Below, piece after piece: positions 12,788 through 25,707 of a stretch of 64,000 nt of DNA. How positions within the stretch are numbered: position 1 is the stretch's first letter; each line of letters starts with the position of its first letter. A model generated the notes under the pieces. It worked only from the letters and a program-made list of their open reading frames with translations. It searched no databases and was not told the origin of the DNA. Position numbers and translations under genes: made by a program. The stretch is from Marthasterias glacialis (Eukaryota > Echinodermata > Asteroidea > Forcipulatida > Asteriidae). Where the stretch lies: positions 14,109,490 through 14,173,489 of the forward strand of contig OU452230.1 in the NCBI GenBank assembly GCA_911728455.2, in the 5' to 3' direction.

Positions 12788-13199
12788 CTTAGAAGGTTGC
12801 TTCTTCTGTGGCTACGGCTGTCAAGAATTAGTTGAGGCATTACTGATCGGCACTGATTGATCATCCATCAAACGAGGTGGATGAGGACGAACTAGGGGCA
12901 TGATCAAAGAAATAGTTCAACACTTGTTTCTGCTTATTGTTAACATTCAACAGTTTAGTGTTAATGTGTCGAAGCAGCAGGACTTTCGAAAAGAAAAGTT
13001 GCAGCTGGAAAACTCTAACAACATCTCCGCAACATAAAAGTTTGGAGCACAATCCGTGAAGAAGAAGAAAGTTAAATCAGGACGATTCGTCTCTCCTGGA
13101 ACTCTTAAAATCAAAGAAAATATGACACAAAAGTACAAAATTAAGTCTATTGAAAAAACTGCGCCCAGTATGAAACATAATTCCAAGCTGCAGGACTAA

Positions 13200-14140
13200 A
13201 TTAAATGAAATTAGCTAAGAAATTGTTTTAGCAACTTCATCATATCAGTCACTGTGACAAAGTGACAGATAAAAATCGTGCCTGCCTAAAACTTTAATTG
13301 CTCTTAAACTTAACGCCGAATTAATTACCTGGTTAATGTGGAAAAATCAGGCAGAGTCAGGCCTTTACGCACAAATACACAATGCTTTAGGAGATCATTC
13401 TTGCCAAATTCTAGTGATCTTTTAAAATTTTAGGTTTCAGCAATAATTTTAAAGTGAGGTGCTATAATGATTTAATGAAGTAATGTTTTTTTGTATTTAT
13501 TGAGTGTTGTTTTATGTATTTTTAGCCATTTTTGCTTTTTTCTTATTTTTGTACTTTAGAGCGGTGTCTTTGTTTTTAATACACAAGATGAGGAATTTTG
13601 TGTTTTTAATAATGAATAATAAATTAATTGAATTGAATTGAATTGAGAAAGGACAGTTAGATTAAAAGCACAAGTGGGCTGTTCTGGTTTATGCTTCAAG
13701 ATCATCAAAGGCCACCAGGCTGTTGGGGTAATGTTGGGCATTAGGTCCAGGATCAACAGTCCCAACCACAAAAGGCGAGTCACAATCTATTTCGTTTAAG
13801 TTGCCGAGATTAGGGGTTAGACTCCACACCCGGGAGTGATCCATGCCAGTCAGCTCAGCTGATCCTAGCCTCCACTAAGGTTTGCTGGGTTGATGGTTAT
13901 GGTAGAGTTGATGATAACTACATGTAATCTCATATAAGTAGCAGAGAGGGGTGTAGAATTGACTGGGAACTGATCCATGCCAGTCAGCTCCACTGTTTGT
14001 GGCCTCCTGTAGGGATTTCTACCCCTGTCCTTATTATGAACCCAGCTTCGCTGGAACGATGGTTATGGTTATGACTAGCCAGAAAATACTAAGACCATTC
14101 AGTTAGTTGTTGAGTCCCTGGTTTCGCTGAAAAAAAACCC
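13200..14140. other. Non-coding stretch with AATTG microsatellite
   Basis: AT-rich DNA without a supported gene. A short (AATTG)n run lies near 13624-13646. Around 13840 and 13975 the phrase GATCCATGCCAGTCAGCTC occurs twice about 135 bp apart, a small diverged duplication. Confidence 0.5.
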
Positions 14141-14149
14141 AGCTATTTC

Positions 14150-15975
14150 GGGTAGCAAACATGCTTCTCAACAGAAGCAAGGAGTCCCTCTTACCATGAA
14201 AGCAGTGCGTCACTTGCCAACCATTTCAGCAGTTTCTTCATCTCCAAGATAGCTTCAATTCGTGCAGTTTTACCTCCCACAAATGAGCCTGATACCTGCG
14301 CCTAACCAGAATCAACACTGACCACAATCCATACCGCATCCCCTGATGAGATCCGATCCACCATTCTTAAATCTCTGTCAAAATCTTGTGACCTGGACCG
14401 ACATGCCTCCTGAAGCAATGTGTTGAAACCATTGGTCCTGCCATCACCAAGGTAATAAACCATAGCCTACAGTCCGGCATCGTTCCCCAAGCCCTCAAAG
14501 ATGCCCCACGTGCGTCCTCTGTTGAAGAAACCAGCATTGGATCGGAACGAGCTTCACAACTACCGCCCGTGTCAAACCTGCCTTTCCTCTCAAAACTACT
14601 GGAGCGTATAGCTTTTTCAAGGCTGTCCATATTCCTACAACAAAAGGATCTTCTGGACAATCATCAGTCTGCATATTGAAAAAATCATAGTGTAGAAACG
14701 CTTCTGGTTCACCTGTCCAATCACATTCTGCGCCAGATGGATGTCGGAAAAGTGACAGCACTTGTTCTTCTCGACTTGTCCTCCACCTTAGATACCGTTG
14801 ATCATAATATCTTGGTCAATTGATTGCATTCCATGGGAGTTCATGGCACAGCCCTACAGTGGTTTGAGTCCTACCTGACTGATCAACATCAAACCGTCTG
14901 CATCAACGGAGTCAAATCATCCTCTGCTGTCCTTGACTGTGGCGTTCCTCAAGGCTCTGTCGGAGTCCCTCTACTATCACCGCTTATATTGTTCCACTTG
15001 GCCAGATCATCCAAAAACCCAACCTACATTACCACTGCTACGCTGATGACATACAACTGTATAACTCATTTTTAATACTCCATCCCAGAGCAGTGCTGTG
15101 TCAACCATGAAGAATCTAGAGGCTTGCATCGATGACATCAGGATGTGGATGAAGGCTAATAGTCTTATGCTGAGTGACACTAAATCGGAGTTCATCCTAT
15201 GTGGCTTGAAACATCAACTCGCCAAAGTCAACATCCCCAGCATCCTGATTGGTAATTGTAACATCCAGTCAGCTTCCAAATGCCGTAACCTTGGTGTCAT
15301 CTTTGACTGCCATATGTCACACATCAATCATGTGGCATCTGTATCCAAATCTGTCCATTATCAACTCCGCAACATTGGCTTCATCTGCAAATACCTAAGT
15401 CTTACAGCTACAGAGCAACTGGTCCATGCTTTCATCTCATCCCGCCTCAATTTCTGCAATTCCCTCCTCTACAGCCTGCCACAATATCTGACTGACAAGC
15501 TTCAACGCCTTCAAAATGCCTCTGCTCATTTTGTCACCCTATCCAAACGCTCTACCCACATAAACCCCCATACTGAAGTCCCTCCACTGGCTCCCCATCA
15601 CTGACCGCATTGCCTTCAAGATTATCCTGATTGTGTTTCACTGCATACATGGCACCTCACCTGGCTACATCAACAACATCATCATCAAGTACCAGCCCAC
15701 AAGAAGGCTCCGCTCTGCAAGGTCACTGCAATTGGCTGCCCCCGCACCATTCACTCCTGGGGAGACTGCTCCTTCTCCCAAGCCGCCCCACAAGTCTGGA
15801 ACAATCTACCACATGAACTCCGCCAAGTTGAATCCCAATCTATATTTAAGTCTAATTTTTAAAACCCTTCTGTTTAGCAACTGTTTTTCTGTATAATTGT
15901 TTTTTTCGTTTTGTGCCATGAGCGTCATGCTTGGCGGATACCGGCACATTAAAAGTGTCCATTATTATTATTATT
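14150..15975 (+). mobile_element. Second L2-like LINE, 5'-truncated
   Basis: The plus-strand RT pieces are GTALQWFESYL (14840s), CGVPQGSVGVPLLSPLI (14937-14990), YHCYADDIQLY in another frame (15025-15060), and the thumb SKCRNLGVIFDCHM (15275-15310). The connector follows, with LVHAFISSRLNFCNSLLY. The 3' end CTTGGCGGATACCGGCACAT is followed by (ATT)n at 15960-15975, matching the end of the LINE at 10.1 kb. Frameshifts and stops are present, so it is dead. It lies upstream of the visible PIK3C3 exons and is probably intronic. Confidence 0.85.
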
Positions 15976-17630
15976 TAGATGACTAGTCATGGGTAGGGGT
16001 GGGGCCCGCGAGGGCTTGTAATCTAACTGTCCTTTTTATACTACTGTAATACATGTGATAATACTAACTTTTGCAAGATATTTTTACAGTCAGTGCAATC
16101 GTAGTTTTATAACACTAGCAAAGAAAAAACATCGAAACTAAAAATTGCAAATATTAATAAAAATGGAGATATACATGTTTCAGCAAACTATCATTCAAAA
16201 AAAAATTTGATACATTTTAGAATAAAACGTCTGACAAACAAACATGTAAATGACTGACATACAAGCCACTTTTATATCTTGTCTGTGAAGCAAGTACATG
16301 TTTTGTGAAAGTGATTGAAATAAATTTATTAGTAATAAAATACAATTAAAAAAACATGTACTAAACTTACATTCTAGAGCAGATGGCTTAACTACAAGGT
16401 CACCAAATTTAGTTATTATTTACTGCCAAATATTAGTTACTTGTTTTACAAGTCACCTCACCCAGACCATGTGTTTAAATCATAGCACAATTTGATTAAT
16501 TTGTCTCTAGGACGGATAATAAAATTAAATGTTTTTGAGTTTATCTCTTTAAGACCACAACTTGAAATCGTTGGTAACTTTCCTCCTTGAATATCCTTGG
16601 CACTTTACACTGTGTCATTGACCAACTCTCTATTGCCAGAAGTTGGATGAGTTTTGTATTTTTACGTGTAATTGGAAGCCCTGAACAAAGGTCATCCGGA
16701 CATTTCAGAGAATGCACTTACTGTGAAACGCTTTGTTTCACCTGCACAAAGAGGACAGGTGGTATCAACAAAATCGATGAAATTCACCCTGTATGAGGGG
16801 GTTATTGTGTAATCCCTGATTCCAGACTTTGTCCCTTTGTTCCCAAAAGAGACATTGAGAGGCTTCCTCTATTGTATAAAATTGTATTTCGGCTCAATGG
16901 AGGTATTAGTGCAAGTGAACCAAGATTCCAGCTCCGGCCATAGGACTGATTGTCGACCCTGCTTACGGCCGAGGTTTTGCGATGCAAGGTCAATTAATGT
17001 AATATTTTATCGAAAGAGAAAGATTAATCCTGGTGCTTTAATGAGAATCTTTGTTCTCTTGGTTTTGTTAAGTCATGGTTTCTTTGTGCCAGCGGTACTC
17101 TCAAAGACATATTTTCCAGCAATTCCAAGAAAATAATCCCGCGGGTGTGGCATGGAAAAAAGATTCTCAGTTATAACTGGTTGAACATCTTTTCCTTGTT
17201 TAGGACATCCCCAGGAAAAAAAATTATAGCAGTCATGATTATGTACATGTTTTAGTATATTTTCTTGTGTTGTGTTCAAAAGTTTTGTTTATCCAAGGTG
17301 CAGTCACATGAGTGAGCTTTAGAAGGGCTATATGAACAACTATACATGTATTCCTTCTCAAGTGAGTCCCTTGGGATAGTGGAAATGTGAAACCTCAATG
17401 TTCACACGTTATGTAATGTTCTGTAAAAAAAAAGTCGCATTATATTGTTCACCAGGTAACCCAATTAAATGTTGTTAAATTGAGTGATAATGACTACCTA
17501 CTTAAAGTACATTTACCACTGCTGTTGAATATGTTATGAACTATTTTAATGTTGCAGTGTAGTAGTTGTACAAGGATTTTATCATAATCATATTGTCATT
17601 ATGTTTTATTTGCACCTTGCCCATATGCAG
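15976..17630. other. Probable PIK3C3 intron, no exon recognised
   Basis: The segment is AT-rich. I looked for the kinase-domain exon that should precede the 17631 exon and did not find it, so it probably lies upstream of this window or beyond the LINEs. A dispersed repeat occupies 17037-17190. Confidence 0.4.
17037..17190. repeat. Dispersed repeat copy A
   Basis: Shares several blocks with 21115-21300: TGGTTTCTTTGTGCCAGCG, CTCTCAAAGA, CAGCAATTCCAAGAAAATA and TCCCGCGGG against TTTCTTTGTGCTAGCG, CTCTCAAAGA, CGGCAATTCCGAGAAAATAG and TCCCGTTAGG. It is about 80 percent similar by eye, in the same orientation. No coding potential is recognised. Confidence 0.7.
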
Positions 17631-17721
17631 ACACTCGAACCTGATACTGAATCTGTTTTCATTGATGGTTGATGCCAATGTTCCAGATATTGCCTTGGAG
17701 CCTGACAAAACAGTCAAGAAG
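17631..17721 (+). CDS. PIK3C3: PIK3C3/VPS34 coding exon (kinase C-lobe)
   Basis: This exon of the class III phosphatidylinositol 3-kinase encodes [20 protein letters not shown] and then [10 protein letters not shown], the near-invariant C-terminal kinase region of VPS34 just before the regulatory tail. The enzyme makes PI3P on endosomes and autophagosomes, in complex with VPS15 and Beclin. The acceptor is CCATATGCAG ending at 17630. The donor is AAGAAG/GTTTGA at 17722. The first base completes a codon from the previous exon (probably Arg) and the exon ends in phase 0. High similarity to a slow-evolving animal gene shows this is host sequence on the plus strand. Confidence 0.93.
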
Positions 17722-17878
17722 GTTTGATTTTCTTTTAATGAGTTTGTTTAATTAAATTATTGCCATTGACCTTCATGTGTATGTCATGTGTGTTCATATT
17801 TATTCACTGACTCCTGACATCAAAAGAATTTTTGTTGTTGTAAATTTACATAATTGTTTTTCTTCTGAACTCTTTTAG

Positions 17879-18004
17879 CTCCAGGATAAGTTTCGGCTTG
17901 ATTTGACCGATGAAGAAGCTGTACAGTACATGCAAAACTTAATAGATGTCAGTGTGGGGGCTGTATTTGCAGCAGTTGTAGAGCAAATGCACAAATTTGC
18001 ACAG
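17879..18004 (+). CDS. PIK3C3: PIK3C3/VPS34 penultimate coding exon
   Basis: This exon is 126 bp, exactly 42 codons, phase 0 at both ends. It follows a pyrimidine-rich acceptor (CTCTTTTAG) and ends with FAQ before the donor GTAACT. It encodes [20 protein letters not shown] and then [20 protein letters not shown]. This is the amphipathic C-terminal helix region of VPS34 that contacts the catalytic loop and membrane. The reading frame joins the preceding exon directly and needs only the short final exon for the usual C-terminus. Confidence 0.95.
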
Positions 18005-18798
18005 GTAACTTGAAATTCTTCAAACATAAAATAATCTCTCTTTGTATAATATTGTATATTTCAGATTGTACTTTTTGCCTTCTGAGGTTACTGTTTTGTT
18101 GGCATGTGAGCTACAATATATGGACTGAGAATAGACCTTTATCATGCTGTGGTTATCTGTGTCAAGAACCCTGTATACAATAGTGATAGTTGCCAATAGT
18201 GACATTGGCAGTTATAATTCTCATATCATGAAGGGAGAAGATTGCTTTTCCTTTCAGCCTCAGTTTAGTTCAATTGGGTCGAATAGAAGAAAAGCAAGAT
18301 GCACCATGTTTATAGGTCAATACAGAGTTGGCACTTTATGTGAACCCTTTTTGAAACAGCCAAACATGTTGTTGTAGATACTGCCCTCTTTTCATGGGTA
18401 GAGGTGTGCCAAAACCCTTTTCATAACCCTTCTGCTGATGAAAGCCTTTGAAACAGTCAGTCGATCAGTCTACATCAAAACTCCTCTGGATTCTTGGTGC
18501 AGTTCTAGGTAGAAGTGTCCGGCAACACAAATCCCCTTTGTATATCCACACATTTGGATCAGGTGGCCAATATACAGGAGCAGTTGTTGGCTGACAGGTG
18601 CTATGATCTTGCCATCCATTCTTTTAGTTTGATTCACCAGTTATTGGAGCGACTTATCTTGATTTATTGAGCTAAATACTAACTAACCCATACAAAAGCA
18701 AGAAAGGAAAAAAACGACTTTGTAACATAAAAAAGAGCGATGTTTATTTACAGAGAAAAACCGTTTTTAAAAAGCTTTGTTTTATTTAGGGAAGACCA

Positions 18799-18977
18799 TG
18801 GCCCAATTTCATAGAGCTGCTTAAGCACAAGAAAATTATGCTTACCAGAACAAGGTTGCCAGCCAAACTACCATGCCACATGTGCAATTTGTTACTGGCA
18901 TCATGCATATTTCTGCTTAGCAGAAACTTGTTAAGCAATATCTTCTGCTTTAAACTGCTCTATGAAATTGGACCCTG
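18799..18977. mobile_element. Small MITE with ATTTCATAGAGC ends
   Basis: Left end GGCCCAATTTCATAGAGCTG and right end, read inversely, GGTCCAATTTCATAGAGCAG form ~25-bp imperfect inverted repeats around a ~130-bp centre with further self-complementary GCTTA stretches. There is no coding content. It is a non-autonomous DNA element. The superfamily is not assigned because no clear target duplication is visible. Confidence 0.75.
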
Positions 18978-19739
18978 GCTAGTTCAAGGAAATAAGCAGC
19001 CCCTTACCTTAGAAAAGTGCCATGTGGTCAGCGGAACAGATAACCTAATCCTAATTGAATTCCTACTGTACGGCTTTAAGTGATGATCTCTGTTGTTAAC
19101 CATGGGGAGAGGTGCAAAGGCGAGTTTATCGCACCTTACATCCAGTTGCCTGGGTAGGTAACCTTAAAACCTGCAGTCATACTTGTTGCTCGGCTTTACA
19201 CAAACCCTTCTCAACATTACTGGCTATTTACCTACGAACCCAAACACTCCTGTGGCGATGGAGGAGTGGTGACGGGGACAGGTTGAGGATGCTTCTGGGA
19301 ATCTTTAGCCAGAAATCTACACAGAGGCGGCTCAATTGTGATGGTCAGTTTGTCGTAGACAGATGTCAGAGCAGCCCTCTTTGGGAAGATAGTGCTGCTG
19401 TACCCACATGGGGAAATAAAATAATAATAACAATAAACACATGGTAAAGTGCCAGTACCCATAAATAATTATGCCCATGGTGCATACGAGCACAAAGAAA
19501 AGACTACAGTGCCTTGAGGAACACCTTTATATTTGTTTGCGCTACGTGCGGCTGCGTGCGCCAGTCAGCAGCCCCTTGCAATTTGATCTTTCAATTTCTC
19601 AACTTTTTGGGTGTCTTTGTGGGTTGTGAATTCTACTAGCAACACAGTTGAGGCAGTCTATTTGTTCTGCCTCTTTTTGATCAGCTCAACTTCAGCAAAC
19701 CCATGTCAACTCTGGGCCTTATAAATACGCCAATCTGCA

Positions 19740-20560
19740 TGTAACAAGGCAAAGCACCATATTCAAGACAACAGCATGGATGTGGTAATAACCAAAAGAC
19801 AAACACGCCCCTGCTGAAGTCACCCCCAGAGGTTTCAAACTTATCCAAGCCCCAAGAAAGGCAAGGAGAGGAGGCAGCGTAGCCATATTGTACAAATCAG
19901 GGCTGATAGCTTCTGTTTCCCAGACACCACTTGACAACAAGATGTTTTTCGTCACTTCTTTTGAGTATACGGAGATGAACATTATCTTCAACAATCAACA
20001 CATGCGTATCATTGTATAATAGTGTGGTCAGACTTGTGTGTTTCGAGGTCAACAAGTTGTTGCAAAAGCAGATCTCTAAGAAGCTTTGTCTCATTTGTAT
20101 TGCCATTCCAATGAATATTGAAATCCTCTAAGATAATGGGAGTTCTAGGAAACAGCACCTGTCTGTCAAGGCAAGTTCATCCAGGAGTGTAATGAAAGGC
20201 TATCTTGAACCAGGAGGGTGGTATATCTAAAAGATCACCAGATTGATGGCAAAAGCATTGTTGATGATCTCTGCCTGTAATAACTCAAAGGAAGTAAAAC
20301 TCTTGAGTAGTTTTACAACAGTTTACATGTAAACTTTTGCAGAACAGCAAGCCGAAACCACTGCCTCTTTTGTGTGGTCTAGATAAGGCAATGATATCAA
20401 GGTGATGTTCAGAAATAAAAACATTTAAATTCAGCATTCACATTAAAATTGTGTGACTTTGTGTAGCTAGTCGCGCCCCCAAAAATGTATCATTCACGCA
20501 CCATGAATTGCAAAACATCAGCCGTTATAGGAGTGGTACTAAACCCAGAACCATGACTTG
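19740..20560 (-). mobile_element. L2-like LINE fragment (endonuclease only)
   Basis: On the minus strand, broken frames spell the endonuclease of an L2-like LINE: a domain start near 20515-20440, then EDFNIHWNGNTNETKLLRDL (near 20130-20070) equivalent to the GDFN box. Further on there is KRSDEKHLVVKWCL, where the SDH motif is expected. No RT follows. It is a 3'-lacking remnant within the PIK3C3 intron. Confidence 0.65.
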
Positions 20561-21114
20561 ATTCTTGGTTCACTCTGTCTTACCTTCATAAAGCGGAACT
20601 ACAATAAATAAACAATGGTGGAAGCCTCTCGATGTCTCGTAATCCTCTTCTTAGAACAAAGGACAAAGGTCTGGAATCGGGGATTACACAAAGAATGCTT
20701 CTATATAGCCAGAAAAAGCCAAAATATTCAATACTTTTTTGGTCTTTGTGTGGGTGAAACGAAGCATTAGACAGCGTGTGTGTGTTCTGTGCACACTCAG
20801 CAGTGGAATGTCCGAGCGACCTTAGCTCCAGTATTCCAAAATTACAGAATGGCGTCTTTACTCGGCTTCCGTTTCCAGGCATGAGAATCATTTGCATGTT
20901 AACAGATCATCCGGCGCCAGCTGGTGAACCTGTTGGCACCGGCTGACGCGTTTCCACAAACAAAATTTTTCCAGCAAGCAAATTGGTGACATTGAAACTC
21001 GCCATCGTTTAAAATTGGATTACCGGAACAAAGGTCCCCCCCCCCCCCCCCCCGACATTCGACTGCTGAGCGTGCATAGAGATGCATGCGCTGTCTAAAA
21101 TGAAACTCACGGTG

Positions 21115-21300
21115 CAATAAATAGAATCTCTCTTGGCTTTGTCAAGTCAAGGTTTCTTTGTGCTAGCGCATGCATCTTCTTTGTGCTAGCGCATACAGCG
21201 CATGTATCTCTCAAAGAAAAATGATTCCGGCAATTCCGAGAAAATAGTCCCGTTAGGCTGAATGGGAAAAAATGGAAGCAGCTGGTTAGGTATTTGAAGT
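21115..21300. repeat. Dispersed repeat copy B
   Basis: Counterpart of 17037-17190. It carries an extra local duplication, with CTTTGTGCTAGCGCAT present twice at ~21161-21195. A poly-C run of about 17 bases lies just upstream at 21037-21053. Confidence 0.65.
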
Positions 21301-22486
21301 ACACCACACCATTCCTTTGGTCCTGAGACTGGCTGTCACTGACTTAACATGAGTTGGTCCGTGAGCAGTTTGGCAGCAAACACATGTTATTAAAGTTGTG
21401 GCACCAGCTGCCTTTTTTTACCCTTTTTTCCTTGTCAATAATCTGGTTTAATATCTGAATGTACTTTGAAGTAATTTGCAATTAGAGCTGTGTTGGTTTT
21501 AGTTCTTTGGTTTCTTTAGGGGTTTTATCTGGTTTTTACAGAGTATTTGTTTTATTATATAACATTTCTTTAGTTTACTTTTTTCCACTTTTAGGTAACT
21601 ATAGTTCATATAAAAAAGATTATACATGTCACTTATGTACTGTACTCAAAGGGACTCAGGTTATGAGACATTGAGAGGCCATTCCCATTATGGATTTATT
21701 GACTCAATTCGTTGAACAAATAGGTGAAACTGAAATAAATAAATACATTTAATTAAATACATAACTCACAATGAATCCAAACATTAAAAAAAAAAATGCA
21801 CAAGTTCGACTGGTCTACGTAAGTTAATCCAGAATAATCTTACACAAATATCAGTCCAAAATATACACATACAAAGTAATGGGTGCCCTGCACCATAACA
21901 TAATTCTCATAAATAATAAATGAGTTAAACTTACAAATCGTGTGCGGGAGTGGCGTCCCACAAGTACACAAGTGAATGAACAATTTTCCTGGGATGACAC
22001 GGGGGTTGCAGTGGTATACGGGGTGAGTCTCCAGCGTGATGGAAGGCGTGGCGAAGACTGACCCAAATATTTTTACAGCTAAGTTAAATATCCCCCTTGC
22101 TTTACACGGAAAACAAATGCTGCAATACGATAGGCTGAAAACCCATGCTCTATGACCCAATACAAAAGACTAATGAATAATAATAAGTAAAAGGAATATA
22201 TTAACAACGCTTTGGGCATACCATGCAAATACGGCTTATGCAAAGTGGGAAACAGACATTCCAATATGTATGAAGACTAAACACAAAGAAAACTTATCAG
22301 CGAAGATAACAATACATCCAGTTCCTGCATCTGTTATATTGTGGAAGCTTTAATTTTGGGGTAAACAGAGAAAAATTGACAGGAACGGGATTTGAACCTG
22401 AGACCATTGGATTTGGTTTTGGGTCCAGTGAACTTTACTCTTTTTGAAAGAATTCTTGATAATATGTAGGCAGGAATTTCTCAACA

Positions 22487-25480
22487 TTATGATGATGATT
22501 GATGATGTTCGTCTATCGTTGTCAATGAAGACCAAGACTTCATTGGTTGCTTGCGTGTGTCTAGAGGTGGCTAATTTATAGTCGGATGTGGGCACGGAAC
22601 TGTCTGCCGCTGGTCTTACACTTTGGACTGGTGGGTGGCTGGGTGGAAGAGCTGGCAGCTCTTGCTTTCCTTGCTGCCCGTTGGTCATGCCCGATGGTCA
22701 TGAGAAAGGCTCTTTGAAGAGCCGCTTGGGTCGTCCGACATGGCCCTTGCCCTCTGCCAGTTCCCCATCTCAAGCCCATCTAGCCTGTGCCTTCTTTAGA
22801 AGGGTGTGTATGCTAGGCATGCTGGTGTGAGAGAGGACCTCTGTGTCAGAAATCCATTCATGCCATCTGATTGTCATCAGCTTACGAAGACAGGTTGTAT
22901 GAAAGTGGTTCAGCTGTCTGGCATGTCTGTTGTATACAGTCCATGATCCACGAGCATAAAGGAGCATTGCGATGACCACCGCCTGGTACACCTTGCGTTT
23001 GGTTCTTAGGCTGCTACCCCTTCACTCCCAGATGTTGGATTTGAGCCTCTCGAAGGCCCTGCTAGCCTTGGCGATTCTGCACTTGACTTCCTTGTCGATA
23101 TTTGCCTGGCAAGATAAGGTGCTGCCCAGGTATGTGAACTTGTCCACTCATTTAGCACTTAAATATTTATTTTACATTGTTCAAATTTTCCTGGTGTTTT
23201 TATGCCACAGTGTCCCTTGATTGAATGGGTTACTGTGGAAAAACGAGTTTAAATAAAAAATAAATAAATCTGTACTGTGTCTGATGGGTATTCCTTCCTT
23301 CCTCGCTGTCTTGGAAGGCATCAGAGAGCATGGCCGAAAACATCATGCTGAAGAGTGTCAGTGCTTCACTCCCTTTGTCACTGGGAAGGCATCTGATATT
23401 TCTCCATCATCCTACATGCAAGCCAACATGCCATCATGAAACTGACGTATCATGGTGATAAACCGATCAGGACAACTGAACTTAGCCATTATCTTCCAGA
23501 GAGCTTCGCTACTGACAGTGTCAAATTCCTTTGAAAGATCTACAAAGGTGGTGTAGAGATCCCTGTGCTGTTCCTGGCACTTCTCCTGGAGCTATCTTGC
23601 CGTGAAGATCATGTCCACGGTTCCTCTTCCAGCACAGAAGCTGCACTGACTCTCGGAAAGATGTCCCTGTTCAAGGTGCTGGATGAGGCGGTTGAGAAGG
23701 ACTGTGCCAAGATTCTTGTTGGCTATGGACAGGAGAGATATGCCCCAGTGGTTGTCACAGGATTGTCTGTTTCCTTTCCTTTTGCAAAGATAAACAATGG
23801 CCACCAACTTTACTGTGAGGACTGGGCCTCCTGACTTGTACACCGTGGCAGGTATGGCATTAATACCTGGTGCCTTTCTGCCAAGACTGGGTGGCGTATC
23901 GAGATCCTGGTTGAGTGAAACCTGTGGGAGGAGTTGACATCCTGTCTGTGCCTCCTGGTGAAGACTTAATCAAATGCCAATGTTTCGATCGTGGGTGCAT
24001 CCAGGACATGCTATTAGGCAGACAGAAGAGGGTGTTGGTTATGAGGTCATGCAGGGAGCACATCTTCAGGAGCAGGAGGCTGTTGCTGATGCATGTCCCC
24101 ACTCCATGAGACCCAATCACTCCGTTCCAGGTCAGGTGGTCCGTGCCTACTCTGGCATTGAGATCGTGGAGAAGAGTTAGTTTCTCAGAATTTGGGACTA
24201 TAGGTATGAGGATGTTGCCTCCTCCCAGTTGTTCATAGTTGGTGCATATGTACTGATAATTGTTTTTGCCCAGAGGGAGTTGGAGAGTCATCAGACGGTT
24301 GTTTACGCCCTTTGGCATACTAGTGAGTCTGGAAACCATGAGGGATTTGACTGCAAATCCCACTCCTGCCTGTCTGCGTTCCTCACTGCTGTGCCCACTC
24401 AAGAAAAATTTGTACCCTCCATGTTTGGGGAGCTGTCCCTCGCCAGGTAGGCTGAGGGCCGTGACATCAACATTGGCAGCGGGCGAGTTTCCTAACCACA
24501 AGAGCTGTCCGTGGCTCAGGTCTGTCAGCCTTGACATTGTCCAGCTTGGTTTGCACATTCCATGTGCCTAGGGTAAGTGTTGTTACATTATATTATGTTC
24601 TTTTTCTTGTTTGACTGCATGTAAGGATCCCCTCCAGCCGCAGTAAGCTGATCAGGTGATGTTGAGGCAGGCTGTTTTTAAGGCACCTTTCTAGCTTTAT
24701 CCTTTTGCTACCGAGGTGAGCAGAGCGATTCTGAAAAGGGCTGCTCGGTCGCTCAGGGGGCTGCCGGGTTCCACTGCTGCCTCGGTCCAGTGAAAGACGA
24801 CTATATAGCCTGAACCACCTGCTTGCAGGTTTGTGACTGCAGCGTCAGTGTTATTTGCACTTACTGGATTGCGCTCTTGCTGGGATAAAATCATGATTTG
24901 CGGTGCAGAAGTTGATTAAAGTGAGGGAGACTCGCGCACCATCAGCCTCACTCACTCGTTCCGGCTCATCCGGATCCAGTGGCAGGACAGGCTTCAGACA
25001 ACTGGAGATGAACAGGGATGCAGGAGCTGCCGGAAGGTGATAAAGCCAGCTGACTGCTTGTTGGTCCCCAATCCAGGTTTATGACAGAGTTTACTACCTG
25101 ACTACTTGTCCCTAGTTGGGGGTATGGTGTTTGACCAAGTTGGGGGTTTGGAATCAGAGTTTTCCTTCTCCTAGGTAGGTGTCAACCAAGGCTGCGAGCC
25201 CTACCAACCCAAGTTTAAAATCAGAGTTTCTGTCTCTTATAGATGAATTGCTTCCAATGGTTAATTAGCTCCACCTGCCTGGAGCAACTGGTTTTAAGGT
25301 GCCAGAAATCCACCTTCACACCCTTGCTCACATTTCTAAATGGGGATTGGCATGTGAAGCTGGGCAGTAGGAGTTTGAATTAGGAGAAGCTGTTTGAGTC
25401 TCTGATCATATGGGAGTGAATAAACCTGTCACAAACCTGGATTGGGAGTGGCTCAATCTTCCTCACTGCCCCAATCATCA
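22487..25480 (-). mobile_element. RTE-like LINE (CFDP2-type endonuclease, RT), degenerate
   Basis: The minus frame 24558-23860 has the RTE-type endonuclease look: NGVIGSHGVGTCISNSLLLL, then ITNTLFCLPN and MHPRSKHWHLI, a signature of RTE/CFDP2-like endonucleases. The frame 23843-23592 carries the RT start (NHWGISLLSIANKNLGTVLL and CQCSFCAGRGTVD-like residues, read CSFCAGRGTVDMIF). The palm FVDLSKEFDTV is in a neighbouring frame (~23550). The low-coordinate end near 22487 is an (ATG/ATC)n run, the usual RTE 3' tail. An AT-rich segment at 23140-23275 looks like a secondary insertion. The 5' limit is approximate. Confidence 0.75.
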
Positions 25481-25676
25481 TAAGACCTTTAGACTCCCTA
25501 AATTATGACATTTAGTTATAACTCTCTAGTTATCATCCGAACACAGCCGGTTGGAACAGAATTGGGTGGGTGGTTTGCGACGCATGCAGACCAGCTGCTT
25601 CGTGGCGCTATACCAGTGCAGTGAATTTGCAACAGTCGGTGTTCAAGTGTTGTTTGGTCATTGGACTCATATTTTT

Positions 25677-25707
25677 AGCTGTTCCGACTATCAGTCGGAA
25701 CAGCTAT
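25677..25707. repeat. Perfect hairpin, 15-bp arms
   Basis: TAGCTGTTCCGACTA and its inverse TCAGTCGGAACAGCTA lie back to back, so the DNA or RNA could form a stem with almost no loop. A T-rich run follows. It is probably the tip of a larger repeat reaching to about 27440, where CAGAACAGCTACGTG recurs. Confidence 0.8.

Larger units (their letters stand above)
10500..12860 (-). mobile_element. DIRS-type retrotransposon, 5' half (gag-like, RT, RNase H)
   Basis: Minus-strand frames run in the order gag-like (12787-12107), RT (11664-10948) and RNase H (10840-10500). The sub-features below give the motifs. The RNase H frame stops at the junction with the SINE and LINE insertion, and the element continues in the same direction at 6656-4740. 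Left and right parts together would make a DIRS element of ordinary size. Confidence 0.75.
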
